Assembly (NCBI GenBank): GCA_934565855.1 | Contig: CAKTIO010000004.1 | Coordinates: 1 to 64,000, forward strand | DNA length: 64,000 nt | Origin: an uncultured Dysosmobacter sp. | GTDB lineage: Bacteria; Bacillota; Clostridia; Oscillospirales; Oscillospiraceae | Direction: 5' to 3' | Shown here: one piece after another, positions 17,482 through 26,046 of the stretch | How the letters are laid out: the number at the start of each line of letters is the position of its first letter | How positions within the stretch are numbered: position 1 is the stretch's first letter | Notes under the pieces: model-generated | Seen by the model: only the letters and a program-made list of their open reading frames with translations | Told to the model about the DNA's origin: nothing | Databases searched by the model: none | Program-made: the position numbers and the translations under genes

Positions 17482-18603
17482 ATGATGAAAAATAGATTAT
17501 GGGGAAAGCGAATCCTACTTATAACTTTCTTTGTATTGATTTGTTTTTTGTGGTTATTATGGTTTTTTGCCTCATCACTGTTAGAAACGACAAACTATGA
17601 AAATCGTACAATGGCAACAATGCCGACTTTAAAATTACAGACCTATAAAACATTTGCTAAAGATTTTGAAGATTATTTTAATGATAATTTGCCATTTCGC
17701 AGCCAATTGATTACATTAAACTCTACATTAGAATTAGATTTATTTGGACGTGCTTCGGATGATCGAGTAATTATTGGTAAAAATCATTGGCTGTTTTATA
17801 ACGACCCGGCGGATGGTAGCGATCTTGATAGCTATTTGGGGGACGACTTATTTACCCAACCAGAACTGGAATATTTTTCTCAGCAGTGCGAATCAGTACA
17901 GCAGGAACTTGCTGCTCGTGGTATAGAATTTGTTTTGTTCATTGCACCGAATAAGGAGCGCATTTACAGTGAAAATATGCCGGATTGTTATGGAAATCCT
18001 GCAGAAAATTACCGTGTATTGCAAGTAATTCAATACCTACGACAGCATACGAGCGTTCGAGTTGTATATCCGTATGAGGAAATTATGCAAAAGAAGGCAG
18101 TTTTACAGGAAAATCTTTATCAAAAAACAGATACACACTGGAATGCAATAGGTGGTTATGTCGGAACCTGCGCGCTGTTGAAAGAATTAGGTGTGGATTT
18201 TCCGGATATAACATCTAACGGAATTACCATTCGGAAAGGAGATCAAACAGCAGGAGATCTTGCTGGTATGCTGAATTTAACGGACTGCATGCGGAAGTAC
18301 GACTTTGAATATACAGTCACAGGATACGATGTACACAATATGCAAAATACAGCTTATGATTTCAACGAGGTAATAAGCTATACGGCACAGGGTGCGGATC
18401 CTCGACGTGTTTATATTTATCGTGATTCTTTTGCATCAGCTATGGCACCATATATCGGAAGTCAGTTTGATGAGGTATGGATGCGGAAAGCAAATTCTTA
18501 TAGTTATGAGGATTTTGACGCATTTGCCCCGGATGTATTTGTGTATGAAGTAGTGGAACGATCACTGGTCTTGGTTCCCTTTTTTACTCTGCATACTGAA
18601 TGA
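17482..18603 (+). CDS. AlgJ/AlgX-like extracytoplasmic O-acetyltransferase (DHHW-type)
   Basis: The 373-residue protein has an N-terminal membrane anchor (about residues 9-30) and an extracytoplasmic SGNH-hydrolase-like domain. Visible signatures are NHWLFYND, VLFIAPNKERIYSE, DTHWNAIGGYVG near residue 216 (the DxHW pair) and YIYRDSFASAM with the probable nucleophilic serine. These match the alginate O-acetyltransferase AlgJ/AlgX family. It would act outside the membrane, taking the acetyl group from the MBOAT encoded 9 bases upstream and placing it on the polysaccharide. It is the last gene of the polysaccharide operon. The following 340 bases (18,604-18,943) contain nothing recognisable. Confidence 0.87.
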   Translation: MMKNRLWGKRILLITFFVLICFLWLLWFFASSLLETTNYENRTMATMPTLKLQTYKTFAKDFEDYFNDNLPFRSQLITLNSTLELDLFGRASDDRVIIGKNHWLFYNDPADGSDLDSYLGDDLFTQPELEYFSQQCESVQQELAARGIEFVLFIAPNKERIYSENMPDCYGNPAENYRVLQVIQYLRQHTSVRVVYPYEEIMQKKAVLQENLYQKTDTHWNAIGGYVGTCALLKELGVDFPDITSNGITIRKGDQTAGDLAGMLNLTDCMRKYDFEYTVTGYDVHNMQNTAYDFNEVISYTAQGADPRRVYIYRDSFASAMAPYIGSQFDEVWMRKANSYSYEDFDAFAPDVFVYEVVERSLVLVPFFTLHTE

Positions 18604-18943
18604 AAGAAGTTTTAAACAAAATTTTGACAGTACCAAGCATAACGGTAGAAATAGACTGTATAGGGATAGTATTTATCTTTTAGAAATGCAATGAATACAA
18701 TTGCAAAATCTTTAAATGAACCGTGATTCATAACAGGTTTTGCTGTACGCCTATATTTTATTTTCCAATTTTACTTACCCAAATGACGTACCTAATCTTC
18801 TTGGCGGCTTCTTTCAGTTTCGTCGTTCTTAATTTGACCGCAACAGTTTTCGTCTTCTCATGGCACACATGCAACTATGCCCGATAGAAGAGGCAGGAGC
18901 CAGGCTTTTGGACACGCTCTGAAAATTTGGTTGACAGAACGAT

Positions 18944-18978
18944 AAAAACACCCGTTTCTTCGTGAAACGGGTGTTTTT
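18944..18978. terminator. Strong bidirectional intrinsic terminator
   Basis: Fifteen bases at 18944-18958 pair perfectly with 18964-18978 around a TTCGT loop. The arms end in A5/T5 tracts, so the hairpin carries a T-run on both strands. It separates the + strand polysaccharide operon from the - strand GGGtGRT gene. Confidence 0.92.
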
Positions 18979-19026
18979 ATTTACACCAAAAAAGTTCTTG
19001 CTTTTGCTGTTTTCAGCAGTTTTCTA

Positions 19027-20025
19027 TTACTTCTTGCTCTCAGCCACGGCAACAGCCACAGCTACGGTGGCGCCGACCATGGGGTTGTTGCCCATACCCA
19101 GGAAGCCCATCATTTCCACATGGGCAGGTACGGAAGAGGAGCCTGCAAACTGGGCGTCAGAGTGCATCCGTCCCATGGTATCGGTCATGCCGTAGGAAGC
19201 GGGACCTGCCGCCATGTTGTCCGGATGCAGGGTGCGTCCTGTACCGCCGCCGGATGCCACAGAGAAGTATTTCTTGCCCTGCTCAATGCACTCCTTTTTA
19301 TAGGTGCCAGCCACCGGGTGCTGGAACCGGGTGGGGTTGGTGGAGTTGCCAGTGATAGATACATCCACACCCTCGTGGTGCATGATGGCGACGCCCTCCC
19401 GGACATCGTCCGCGCCGAAGCAGCGGACATCGGCACGCTCACCCTCGGAATAGCGGATCTCACGGACGATTTTCAGCTCGCCGGTATAGTAGTCAAACTG
19501 GGTCTGTACATAGGTGAAGCCATTGATGCGGCTGATGATCTGGGCGGCGTCCTTGCCCAGACCGTTGAGGATGACCCGCAGAGGCTCCCTGCGTGCCTTG
19601 TTGGCGTTGCGGACGATACCGATGGCGCCCTCGGCGGCGGCGAAGGATTCATGACCTGCCAGGAAGGCAAAGCACTTGGTTTCATCCCGCAACAGCATGG
19701 CACCCAGATTGCCGTGTCCCAGACCGACCTTGCGGTCCTCTGCCACGGAGCCGGGAATGCAGAAAGACTGCAAGCCGATGCCGATGGCTTCCGCAGCCTC
19801 AGCGGCGGTTTTCACGCCCTTTTTCAGGGCGATGGCAGCACCCACACAGTATGCCCAGCAGGCATTTTCAAAGCAGATGGGCTGAATGCCCTTGACGATG
19901 TCATAGGGGTCGAAGCCGGCAGCCTTGCAGATTTCCCGGCACTCCTCCACGCTGGAAATTCCGTACTGGGCCAGAACGGAATTGATCTTATCGATTCTTC
20001 TCTCGTAGCTTTCAAACAGAGCCAT
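19027..20025 (-). CDS. GGGtGRT protein
   Basis: The 332-residue product contains the motif SVASGGGTGRTLHPDN near residue 265 that names this family, with a C-terminal Gly/Val/Ala-rich end. The family is found mainly in anaerobic Clostridia and Bacteroidetes, usually next to a NifU-like scaffold, as here where the partner ends 21 bases upstream. Its biochemical function is not established to my knowledge; the association suggests a role in iron-sulfur or metal handling. It has several cysteines (for example in PICFENACWAYC) but no obvious CxxC ligands. TTCCTTTC on the + strand just beyond the ATG corresponds to a GAAAGGAA ribosome binding site. Confidence 0.9.
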   Translation of the reverse strand: MALFESYERRIDKINSVLAQYGISSVEECREICKAAGFDPYDIVKGIQPICFENACWAYCVGAAIALKKGVKTAAEAAEAIGIGLQSFCIPGSVAEDRKVGLGHGNLGAMLLRDETKCFAFLAGHESFAAAEGAIGIVRNANKARREPLRVILNGLGKDAAQIISRINGFTYVQTQFDYYTGELKIVREIRYSEGERADVRCFGADDVREGVAIMHHEGVDVSITGNSTNPTRFQHPVAGTYKKECIEQGKKYFSVASGGGTGRTLHPDNMAAGPASYGMTDTMGRMHSDAQFAGSSSVPAHVEMMGFLGMGNNPMVGATVAVAVAVAESKK

Positions 20026-20045
20026 GATGTCAATTCCTTCCTTTC

Positions 20046-20738
20046 TCAGTTCTGCCGGGGGTCAATATACTCGGCGGCGTTGTCAAACTGACCGTAGTGT
20101 CCCTTGGCTTTTTCCAGAGCCTCGTTGGCATCCACGCCCTTTTTGATGCTCTCCATCATCTTGCCCAGGTTCACAAATTCGTAGCCCACGATCTCGCGGT
20201 CACGGTTCAGCGCCACACGGGTGACATAGCCCTCTGCCATTTCCAGATAGCGGGGACCCTTTGCCTTGGTTGCCATCATGGTGCCTACCTGAGAACGCAG
20301 ACCCTTGCCCAGATCCTCCAGAGAAGCGCCGATGGGCAGACCGCCCTCGGAAAACGCCGTCTGGGTGCGACCGTAGACGATCTGCAAAAACAGCTCCCGC
20401 ATGGCGGTGTTGATGGCGTCGCATACCAGATCGGTGTTCAGCGCCTCCAGAATGGTTTTGCCCACCAGGATCTCAGACGCCATTGCGGCGGAGTGGGTCA
20501 TGCCGGAGCAGCCGATGGTTTCCACCAGCGCCTCTTCGATGATGCCGTTTTTAACGTTCAGCGTCAGCTTGCAGGCGCCCTGCTGCGGGGCACACCAGCC
20601 AATGCCGTGGGTCAGTCCGGAGATATCGCCGATCTCCTTTGCCTGCACCCATTTTCCCTCTTCCGGAATGGGAGCGGGACCATGATACGCACCCTTTGCC
20701 ACGGGACACATATGCTCAACTTCTGCGGAGTAGATCAT
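20046..20738 (-). CDS. NifU-like iron-sulfur cluster assembly scaffold protein
   Basis: This 230-residue protein has the NifU/IscU N-terminal pattern, including VETIGCSGMTHSAAMASEILVG with one conserved scaffold cysteine, and additional cysteines in GIGWCAPQQGAC and NTDLVCDAI. The start is set at 20738 (MIYSAEVEH) because AGGAAG lies about 8 bases upstream; the frame stays open beyond that. It is first in a two-gene operon with the GGGtGRT gene and has a near-perfect vegetative promoter. Compared with classical IscU it has an insertion and a longer C-terminal part. Confidence 0.87.
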   Translation of the reverse strand: MIYSAEVEHMCPVAKGAYHGPAPIPEEGKWVQAKEIGDISGLTHGIGWCAPQQGACKLTLNVKNGIIEEALVETIGCSGMTHSAAMASEILVGKTILEALNTDLVCDAINTAMRELFLQIVYGRTQTAFSEGGLPIGASLEDLGKGLRSQVGTMMATKAKGPRYLEMAEGYVTRVALNRDREIVGYEFVNLGKMMESIKKGVDANEALEKAKGHYGQFDNAAEYIDPRQN

Positions 20739-20803
20739 GGTGTGTTCTTCCTTTCTGTCTATGTTTACAAAGAAATTGGGTTCTTTTGTGGTCACTGCCA
20801 TCA

Positions 20804-20832
20804 ATTATACTGTTCCCCCAGAAGCCTGTCAA
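20804..20832 (-). promoter_or_regulatory. Consensus vegetative promoter for the Fe-S scaffold/GGGtGRT operon
   Basis: On the minus strand the -35 is TTGACA (20827-20832) and the -10 is TATAAT (20804-20809), with a 17-base spacer. Both hexamers match the sigma-A consensus exactly. Confidence 0.9.
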
Positions 20833-20903
20833 GAAAGAACTCACTCATGGAATATCCTGATTTTTCCAGATACTCCGGGCGCTCGGCATCCGGAATATCC
20901 GCA

Positions 20904-20932
20904 TTGCAAACCCTTCTCTGCCGTGCTACAGT
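20904..20932 (+). promoter_or_regulatory. Possible promoter for the D-aminoacylase-like gene
   Basis: TTGCAA (20904-20909) and TACAGT (20927-20932) are spaced by 17 bases and lie about 45 bases upstream of the ATG. Each hexamer differs from consensus by one or two bases. Confidence 0.45.
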
Positions 20933-20976
20933 AGGGGCGGACAGAAAAAACTCCTGCGAGGAAAGGAAAACGGATC

Positions 20977-22569
20977 ATGCTGGATTATCTTATCACAGAT
21001 GCGGAAATTTTAGACGGCAGCGGGGCAGAGGCATTCCGCGGTGACGTAGGCGTGCAGGGCGGTACGATCACAGCAGTAGGACGGCTGGCGGACCGCCCAG
21101 CCCACAACCGGATTGCTGCCAACGGCAGAACGCTGACACCGGGTTTTCTGGACATTCACCGCCACGGCGATGGGGCGCTGTTTCGTCCGGATTACGGAAA
21201 GGCGGAGCTGAAGCAGGGGCTGACCAGCGTCATCAATGGCAACTGCGGTCTTTCTGCCGCCCCGCTGGATCCGGCGTACCGGATGGAGACAATCCAGTAT
21301 CTGACACCGATCTTGGGAGAGCTGCTCTCCGGTGCGGAATGGGACAGTCTGGCGGCATATTTTCGGGATGCAGCGGCGGCACCCCGGCGGATACATACCG
21401 GAATGCTGGTAGGAGGCGGGACGTTGCGGACCAATGTTGCCGGATACGCGGACGGTCCCCTCTCTGCCGGGCAGCTGCGGCAGCTGCATACGCTGATGGA
21501 GCGCGCCCTGTCGGACGGGGCGCTGGGGGTTTCTCTGGGGCTGGGCTATGCGCCGGAGTGCTTTTACTCCACGGATGAGCTAATGCAGGCGCTGGAACCG
21601 TTGAAGGATTCCGGCGTAGTGGTCACTGTGCATATGCGGCAGGAGGGCGACGGTGTGGTGCAGGCATTGGCGGAGATGCTTCAGGTTGCCCGGCGGCTGC
21701 GGACACCGGTGGAGATCAGCCACCTGAAAGCCATCGGGCGGCGGAATTGGCGCAGCAGCGTGCCGGAAATGCTGCGGATGATGGATGCGGCGCGGCAGGA
21801 GGGGGTGGACGTTACCTGCGATGTATACCCCTATCCAGCCGGCTCCACCCAACTGATTCATGTGCTGCCGCCGGAGGTGCAGACTGGAGGCTTGGAGGCG
21901 CTGACAGCACGGCTGCGGACTCCCGCCTGCCGGAGGGAGCTGCGCCGCCGGATGGAAACCGGACAGGATTTTGAGAATATCACGGCATTGGTGGGCTTTG
22001 AAAACGTGGTGGCAACCAGTCTGCGGAAGCCGGAGAACCGCTGCTGGGAGGGAAAGACGCTGGCGGAGATCGCCGCGGCGCAGGGAAAGGATCCCTTTGA
22101 CGCGCTGTTTGACCTGCTGGCGGCGGAGCGTTGCACCGTTTCCATGATCGACTTTATCGCGGCGGAAGAGGACCTGACCGCTATTTTGCAGGACCCTCAT
22201 GCTGCGGTGATCTCGGATGCCACCTACCCCACCACGGGAACGCTGCATCCCCGGGTGTACGGTATGACGGCGCATCTGCTGGAGCATTATGTGCGCCAGA
22301 TCCGCACCCTCTCCCTGCCGGAGGCAGTGCGGCGGCTGACACGTCTTCCGGCGGACCGGTTCGGGCTGCGGAAGAAGGGCAGGATTGAGGTGGGCGCAGA
22401 CGCGGATCTGTGCCTGTTTGATCCGTCCGCCATCCATGAAGCTGGGACCTATGCCCAGCCGCGGCAGTATGCGCAGGGCATGGACTATGTTTTTGTAGGC
22501 GGTGTCCCCGCCATTGCGGATGGAGAGTTTACCGGCCACTGCGGCGGCTGCCTGCTGCGCCGCGAATGA
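20977..22569 (+). CDS. N-acyl-D-amino-acid deacylase / D-aminoacylase-like amidohydrolase
   Basis: The 530-residue product is an amidohydrolase-superfamily enzyme of the D-aminoacylase group. TPGFLDIHRHGD near residue 57 provides the HxH metal ligands. NGNCGLSAAP near residue 86 carries the cysteine that serves as a metal ligand in this group. HMRQEGD, ISHLKA, and the catalytic aspartate region VISDATYPTTGTLHPRVYG complete the pattern. It would hydrolyse N-acyl-D-amino acids, perhaps from peptidoglycan or diet-derived D-amino acids. GAGGAAAGG precedes the ATG. It is a single-gene unit ending near a terminator. Confidence 0.88.
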   Translation: MLDYLITDAEILDGSGAEAFRGDVGVQGGTITAVGRLADRPAHNRIAANGRTLTPGFLDIHRHGDGALFRPDYGKAELKQGLTSVINGNCGLSAAPLDPAYRMETIQYLTPILGELLSGAEWDSLAAYFRDAAAAPRRIHTGMLVGGGTLRTNVAGYADGPLSAGQLRQLHTLMERALSDGALGVSLGLGYAPECFYSTDELMQALEPLKDSGVVVTVHMRQEGDGVVQALAEMLQVARRLRTPVEISHLKAIGRRNWRSSVPEMLRMMDAARQEGVDVTCDVYPYPAGSTQLIHVLPPEVQTGGLEALTARLRTPACRRELRRRMETGQDFENITALVGFENVVATSLRKPENRCWEGKTLAEIAAAQGKDPFDALFDLLAAERCTVSMIDFIAAEEDLTAILQDPHAAVISDATYPTTGTLHPRVYGMTAHLLEHYVRQIRTLSLPEAVRRLTRLPADRFGLRKKGRIEVGADADLCLFDPSAIHEAGTYAQPRQYAQGMDYVFVGGVPAIADGEFTGHCGGCLLRRE

Positions 22570-22678
22570 TTTCCGGAAGCGCATAAGAGTGCAGAACTGG
22601 ATTGGAAAATATCGGAGGAGTCAGAAAGCTGGATGCAGATTTGGCGCAAGGCTGAAATGGTTCAATATAGTCGGGTCC

Positions 22679-22711
22679 AAAGAGTGCTGATATGCAGAAT
22701 CAGCACTCTTT
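22679..22711 (+). terminator. Intrinsic terminator after the deacylase gene
   Basis: The 13-base arms 22679-22691 and 22699-22711 are perfect complements (core GAGTGCTGAT) around a 7-base loop, followed by a T-rich stretch. Confidence 0.85.
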
Positions 22712-22772
22712 TTCTGTTTTTCTATTTTGCGAATGGGGAGCGTTTAGGGGCGAAATATGCCTGCGGTTTAAC

Positions 22773-22816
22773 TTGACTTTTCACAAATCGTTACTATAAT
22801 AGTATTTACAAATACT
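22773..22816 (+). promoter_or_regulatory. Promoter with overlapping palindromic operator for the MarR-MATE operon
   Basis: TTGACT (22773-22778) and TATAAT (22795-22800) are separated by 16 bases. Immediately after the -10 is the palindrome AGTATTTACAAATACT (22801-22816), with 7-base arms, which would cover the transcription start. Its position and AT-rich symmetry fit the binding site of the MarR protein encoded downstream; autoregulation is inferred. Confidence 0.82.
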
Positions 22817-22834
22817 AAATGTGAGGAAAATAAC

Positions 22835-23257
22835 ATGACAGATGCAAAGAAAATATGGGAGACGTGGGGGCGGGCGAACGCCCTCTATACGACATGGGCT
22901 GCGGAGAGGAGCATCAATCCATATCAGCTCTTTGTCCTGTACGCGATTGACGGTCACGACGGAATTACCCAGAAGAACATTGCTGCGTTTACGGGGCTTT
23001 CCAAGCAAACCGTTAATACCGTCATTCGCGCCTTGAAAGAAGAAAGATATCTTGAGCTTTTGGCAGGCAGCGGAGACCGAAGGGAAAAAATCGTAAGGCT
23101 GACACCCGCAGGTCAAGCATATTCTTCAGAAATTTTGGCACCGCTGTATGAGCTGGAGGCTGACGTGATCGAAATGATCGGGGCAGACCGTATCCATGAA
23201 ATGATGAACGCTATCAAGCTGTTTACGACTGTTTTCGGAAAGGAAATGGGAAAATAA
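22835..23257 (+). CDS. MarR family transcriptional regulator
   Basis: The 140-residue winged-helix protein shows QLFVLYAIDGHDGITQKNI, the recognition-helix region LSKQTVNTVIRAL, and the wing LLAGSGDRREKIVRLTPAG. MarR proteins are usually dimeric repressors that release DNA on binding small aromatic ligands or on oxidation. It lies between a palindromic operator and a MATE pump gene that begins 4 bases after its stop, the standard arrangement of a ligand-responsive efflux operon. Confidence 0.93.
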   Translation: MTDAKKIWETWGRANALYTTWAAERSINPYQLFVLYAIDGHDGITQKNIAAFTGLSKQTVNTVIRALKEERYLELLAGSGDRREKIVRLTPAGQAYSSEILAPLYELEADVIEMIGADRIHEMMNAIKLFTTVFGKEMGK

Positions 23258-23261
23258 TCTT

Positions 23262-24569
23262 ATGAATACGGCAAATATGAAGACCTTTTTCTCGTATGTT
23301 ATTCCGTCCGTTCTTGCCTTTGCGCTGTCGGGTGTTTATACGATTGTAGATGGTTTTTTTATCGGGCAGAGTCTTGGCGATGTTGGCTTGGCGTCCATTA
23401 CACTGGGCTACCCTGTCTCGGCTTTGGTTGGAGCAGTCGGTACAGGCATTGGTCTTTCAGGAGCCATTCGTTTTACGATTTTGAACGCACAGGGGGAAAT
23501 CAAAAAGCGGCAGGAGTGTTTCACTGGCACAGTGCTGCTCATGCTGCTGGTGAGCATTCTGGTGACCGTGTTCCTTTTTGGATTGAAACAGCCGATTATG
23601 CGTTTCCTTGGCGCGCGGGGAGAAATTCTTGTACTTTCCATTGAGTATGTCCGAATCATTGCCCTCGGTGCAATTTTTCAACTGCTTGCCACGGGATCTG
23701 TTCCCTTCATCCGAAACATGGGCGGTGCGTCCTATGCAATGGTCGCTATGATTCTGGGCTTTGTGACCAATATTGTTTTGGATTATGCGCTCGTGTGGGT
23801 CATTGGCTGGTGGATGACAGGCGCGGCGCTGGCAACAATGGTCGGTCAGGCGGTAACACTGATAGCTTCGCTCATTTTTTTCACAGTTCAGAAATGCAGA
23901 TGGCTGCTCCCTCCATTCAATGGACTGTGTATTCTCTGGAGACAGGTGCTGAAGGTAGCAATTTCTCCCTTCGGACTGACATTTTCTCCCATCATCACCA
24001 TGCTCCTTATGAACCGATTCCTGCTTCTCTACGGAAATGAAAGGTCTGTTGCGGTGTACGGCTGCATCGGCTATATCACATCCATTATTTATTTGCTGCT
24101 GCAGGGCGTGGGTGACGGCAGCCAGCCGCTTATCAGCCAGTATTATGGGAGGAACGAGCAGACCTCGGTCCGGTATACACGCAAATTGGCATATGGAACT
24201 GCCTTTGTGATCACAGTGGTCTGTATGGCTGGTGTTTATTTTGCAAGGGAAAAGGTTGGTATCCTGTTCGGCGCTTCGATGGAAGCCAATACCGGAGTTG
24301 TCCAGTATCTTCCCTTTTTCCTTGCAACGCTGCTGTTTTTAGCGTTTGTCCGCATTACAACGTCTTACCTTTATGCGACGGAAAAGACCGTGCTTTCCTA
24401 TATACTGGTCTATGCGGAGCCGGTTTGCACTCTGTTGGTGCTGCTGTTGCTGCCTCCTGTGTTGAAGCTGACAGGTGTTTGGCTGGCGGTGCCGTTAGCA
24501 CAGGTTGTTACCTTTGTGATTGCGTGGGGCACAGAGAGACATGTAGATAACGGCGGGGAAATGGCATAG
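23262..24569 (+). CDS. MATE family multidrug efflux transporter
   Basis: This 435-residue protein has about twelve hydrophobic helices in two homologous halves. Typical MATE phrases are GVYTIVDGFFIGQSLGDVGLASI near residue 20 in part, GQAVTLIASLIFF, and GDGSQPLISQYYGR in the second half. It would export cationic or aromatic compounds by cation antiport. It is co-transcribed with the MarR gene and followed by a long imperfect hairpin. Confidence 0.93.
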   Translation: MNTANMKTFFSYVIPSVLAFALSGVYTIVDGFFIGQSLGDVGLASITLGYPVSALVGAVGTGIGLSGAIRFTILNAQGEIKKRQECFTGTVLLMLLVSILVTVFLFGLKQPIMRFLGARGEILVLSIEYVRIIALGAIFQLLATGSVPFIRNMGGASYAMVAMILGFVTNIVLDYALVWVIGWWMTGAALATMVGQAVTLIASLIFFTVQKCRWLLPPFNGLCILWRQVLKVAISPFGLTFSPIITMLLMNRFLLLYGNERSVAVYGCIGYITSIIYLLLQGVGDGSQPLISQYYGRNEQTSVRYTRKLAYGTAFVITVVCMAGVYFAREKVGILFGASMEANTGVVQYLPFFLATLLFLAFVRITTSYLYATEKTVLSYILVYAEPVCTLLVLLLLPPVLKLTGVWLAVPLAQVVTFVIAWGTERHVDNGGEMA

Positions 24570-24598
24570 AGAGGTTGTTAGTAGGAGCAGATCAAATG

Positions 24599-24649
24599 AA
24601 CAGAGCCAATAAACCGCTGTCTGTAGGCGTGTGGTTTATCGGCTCTGTT
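24599..24649. terminator. Probable intrinsic terminator between MATE and anti-sigma genes
   Basis: AACAGAGCC-A-ATAAACC (24599-24615) pairs with GGTTTAT-C-GGCTCTGTT (24633-24649), giving 16 pairs with one internal mismatch and a 17-base loop. The T-run is short on both strands. It lies between convergent transcription units. Confidence 0.65.
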
Positions 24650-24723
24650 TGCAATAAAGATTACTTGCTGTCTTGTGACCAGATCAGTTTACTTACGAGT
24701 GAACCGCTTTAAGCGGACTGATT

Positions 24724-25362
24724 TTAGAAAGCGCGCAGCAGCTCCAGCCAGCAGTCCTCCGGCTGCGTCTGGGTCAGGGACAGGGAGTATGCATAGGTTC
24801 CATCCGTCCAAACAGCGAGAACGTAACCGTTCTCATTTCCCTTTAGCGTGACAGACGTGCCGCTTTCTGTGGAGGCTTCCGTAATATTGGAGTAGCTGTT
24901 GTAGTCACCGGAGACGTCCTCTGTCCCCTGCTCCATCCGGAAGGTGGCGGAGTCCGTTTCTCCGGTGTAGGTGATCTCCGCCAGGCTTTTCCAGTAAGCA
25001 GTATAATGCACATCCTGCACCTGGAAGGGGAGCTGTACGGCATCCTCCACCGGGAACCCCACCGCGTCGGACAGGGCGGACAGTGAGGAGACCTCCTGAA
25101 TGTCCGGGATAGAAAGTACGCCGCTGCCGGAGGAACCGGGCTCCACCGGACCTGCCCGGACTGGCTTGATGGACAGCACACCCACCAGAAAAACGGCGGC
25201 AAAGCACGCTGCCACAGGCAGATACCGCCGCAGCCGCGGGAAGCGGGTGACCTTGGAGGACCGGGAGCTCAGGGGAGCGGTCTCAATGTTTTTCAGAATG
25301 CGGCGGCGCATTTCATCCGTGACAGTGATGTGCGCCATTACCTCGTCATACCGTTTCTTCAA
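24724..25362 (-). CDS. Membrane-anchored anti-sigma-like protein
   Basis: The 212-residue product has a cytoplasmic N-terminus of about 45 residues, one membrane helix (YLPVAACFAAVFLVGVLSI, about 48-66) and an extracytoplasmic domain of about 140 residues. It is encoded directly after an ECF sigma factor and overlaps it by 17 bases, the usual layout for an anti-sigma factor, although no zinc-binding HxxxCxxC signature is seen. The outer domain ends with a pattern (VTLKGNENGYVLAVWTDGTYAYSLS) that recurs in the next lipoprotein downstream. It probably holds the sigma factor at the membrane and senses an external signal; this is inferred from position. Confidence 0.75.
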   Translation of the reverse strand: MKKRYDEVMAHITVTDEMRRRILKNIETAPLSSRSSKVTRFPRLRRYLPVAACFAAVFLVGVLSIKPVRAGPVEPGSSGSGVLSIPDIQEVSSLSALSDAVGFPVEDAVQLPFQVQDVHYTAYWKSLAEITYTGETDSATFRMEQGTEDVSGDYNSYSNITEASTESGTSVTLKGNENGYVLAVWTDGTYAYSLSLTQTQPEDCWLELLRAF

Positions 25363-25888
25363 AGTCGTACGCCTCCTTCAGAATATTTTTCAGCTGCTGC
25401 CTGCCCCGGTGCAGATCGGAGCGGACAGTCACCTCCCGGCGGTTCAGCAGGGCGGCAATCTCACGGGTGGAGTAGCCCTCGTAGTAAAACAGGTGGACCA
25501 CCTCCCGGTATTTGTCCGGAAGGGCGCGCACGGCGTCCCAAAGGAAGGACAGGTCCTCCCGGTTTTCCGCGGCAAGCTCCTCCTGTAATTCGTCCGTTTT
25601 CCGAATGCTATTGTATTGAATGCGGCTTTTGCTGAGATTTCCGGCGACCCGCAGCAGCCATGCCTTTTCGTGGGCGGCGTTTTCAAATACCGGTGCGGTT
25701 TTCAGAAATTGCAGCAGCGTGTCCTGTAAAACCTCCTCCGCGTCGCTTTGATTGTGGAGGTAGGTGTAGGCATAGCGCAGGATATGGTCGCCGTAGGTGT
25801 CCAAAATGTGTTCCGCCTGACGGTTCAATACCTCCCGGCTGACCTCCTGCCGGACAGCCTCCTCTTGCCTTACCGCGGCAAGCTGCAT
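25346..25888 (-). CDS. ECF-type sigma-70 family RNA polymerase sigma factor
   Basis: The protein of about 180 residues has sigma region 2 (HILRYAYTYLHNQSDAEEVLQDTLLQFL) and region 4 with a helix-turn-helix (LPDKYREVVHLFYYEGYSTREIAALLNRREVTVRSDLHRGR, in two parts). The ATG at 25888 is preceded by AGGAG at 6-base spacing and gives the usual ECF length. A TTG at 25975 with an equally good GGAAGGG would add 29 residues, so the start is uncertain. It overlaps the anti-sigma gene by 17 bases. Its targets probably include its own operon, but no promoter motif was identified. Confidence 0.88.
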   Translation of the reverse strand: MQLAAVRQEEAVRQEVSREVLNRQAEHILDTYGDHILRYAYTYLHNQSDAEEVLQDTLLQFLKTAPVFENAAHEKAWLLRVAGNLSKSRIQYNSIRKTDELQEELAAENREDLSFLWDAVRALPDKYREVVHLFYYEGYSTREIAALLNRREVTVRSDLHRGRQQLKNILKEAYDFEETV

Positions 25889-26046
25889 CGTTATCTCCTG
25901 AACAGCAGTCCGGACAAATGCCGTGATCCGCCGCCACAGGGAAAGACTGCCGGAAACAGCCAGACAGCTTTCCAAATATATCCCTTCCTTCTCTGTGCCC
26001 CGGCAGACTTTTCCGGGGCGCGGTGTATTTCTGTGCTTAAAAAGTC

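Noticed and set aside
18771..18780. TTACTTACC, also present twice in the leader at the window start
   Set aside because: A 9-mer in AT-rich noncoding DNA at both sides of the polysaccharide locus could mark an element, but the flanks share nothing more, so chance is the simpler reading.
19120..20091. Plus-strand ORF opposite the GGGtGRT gene
   Set aside because: It reads as an antisense shadow with no ribosome binding site or known motif, and the minus-strand gene is well supported.
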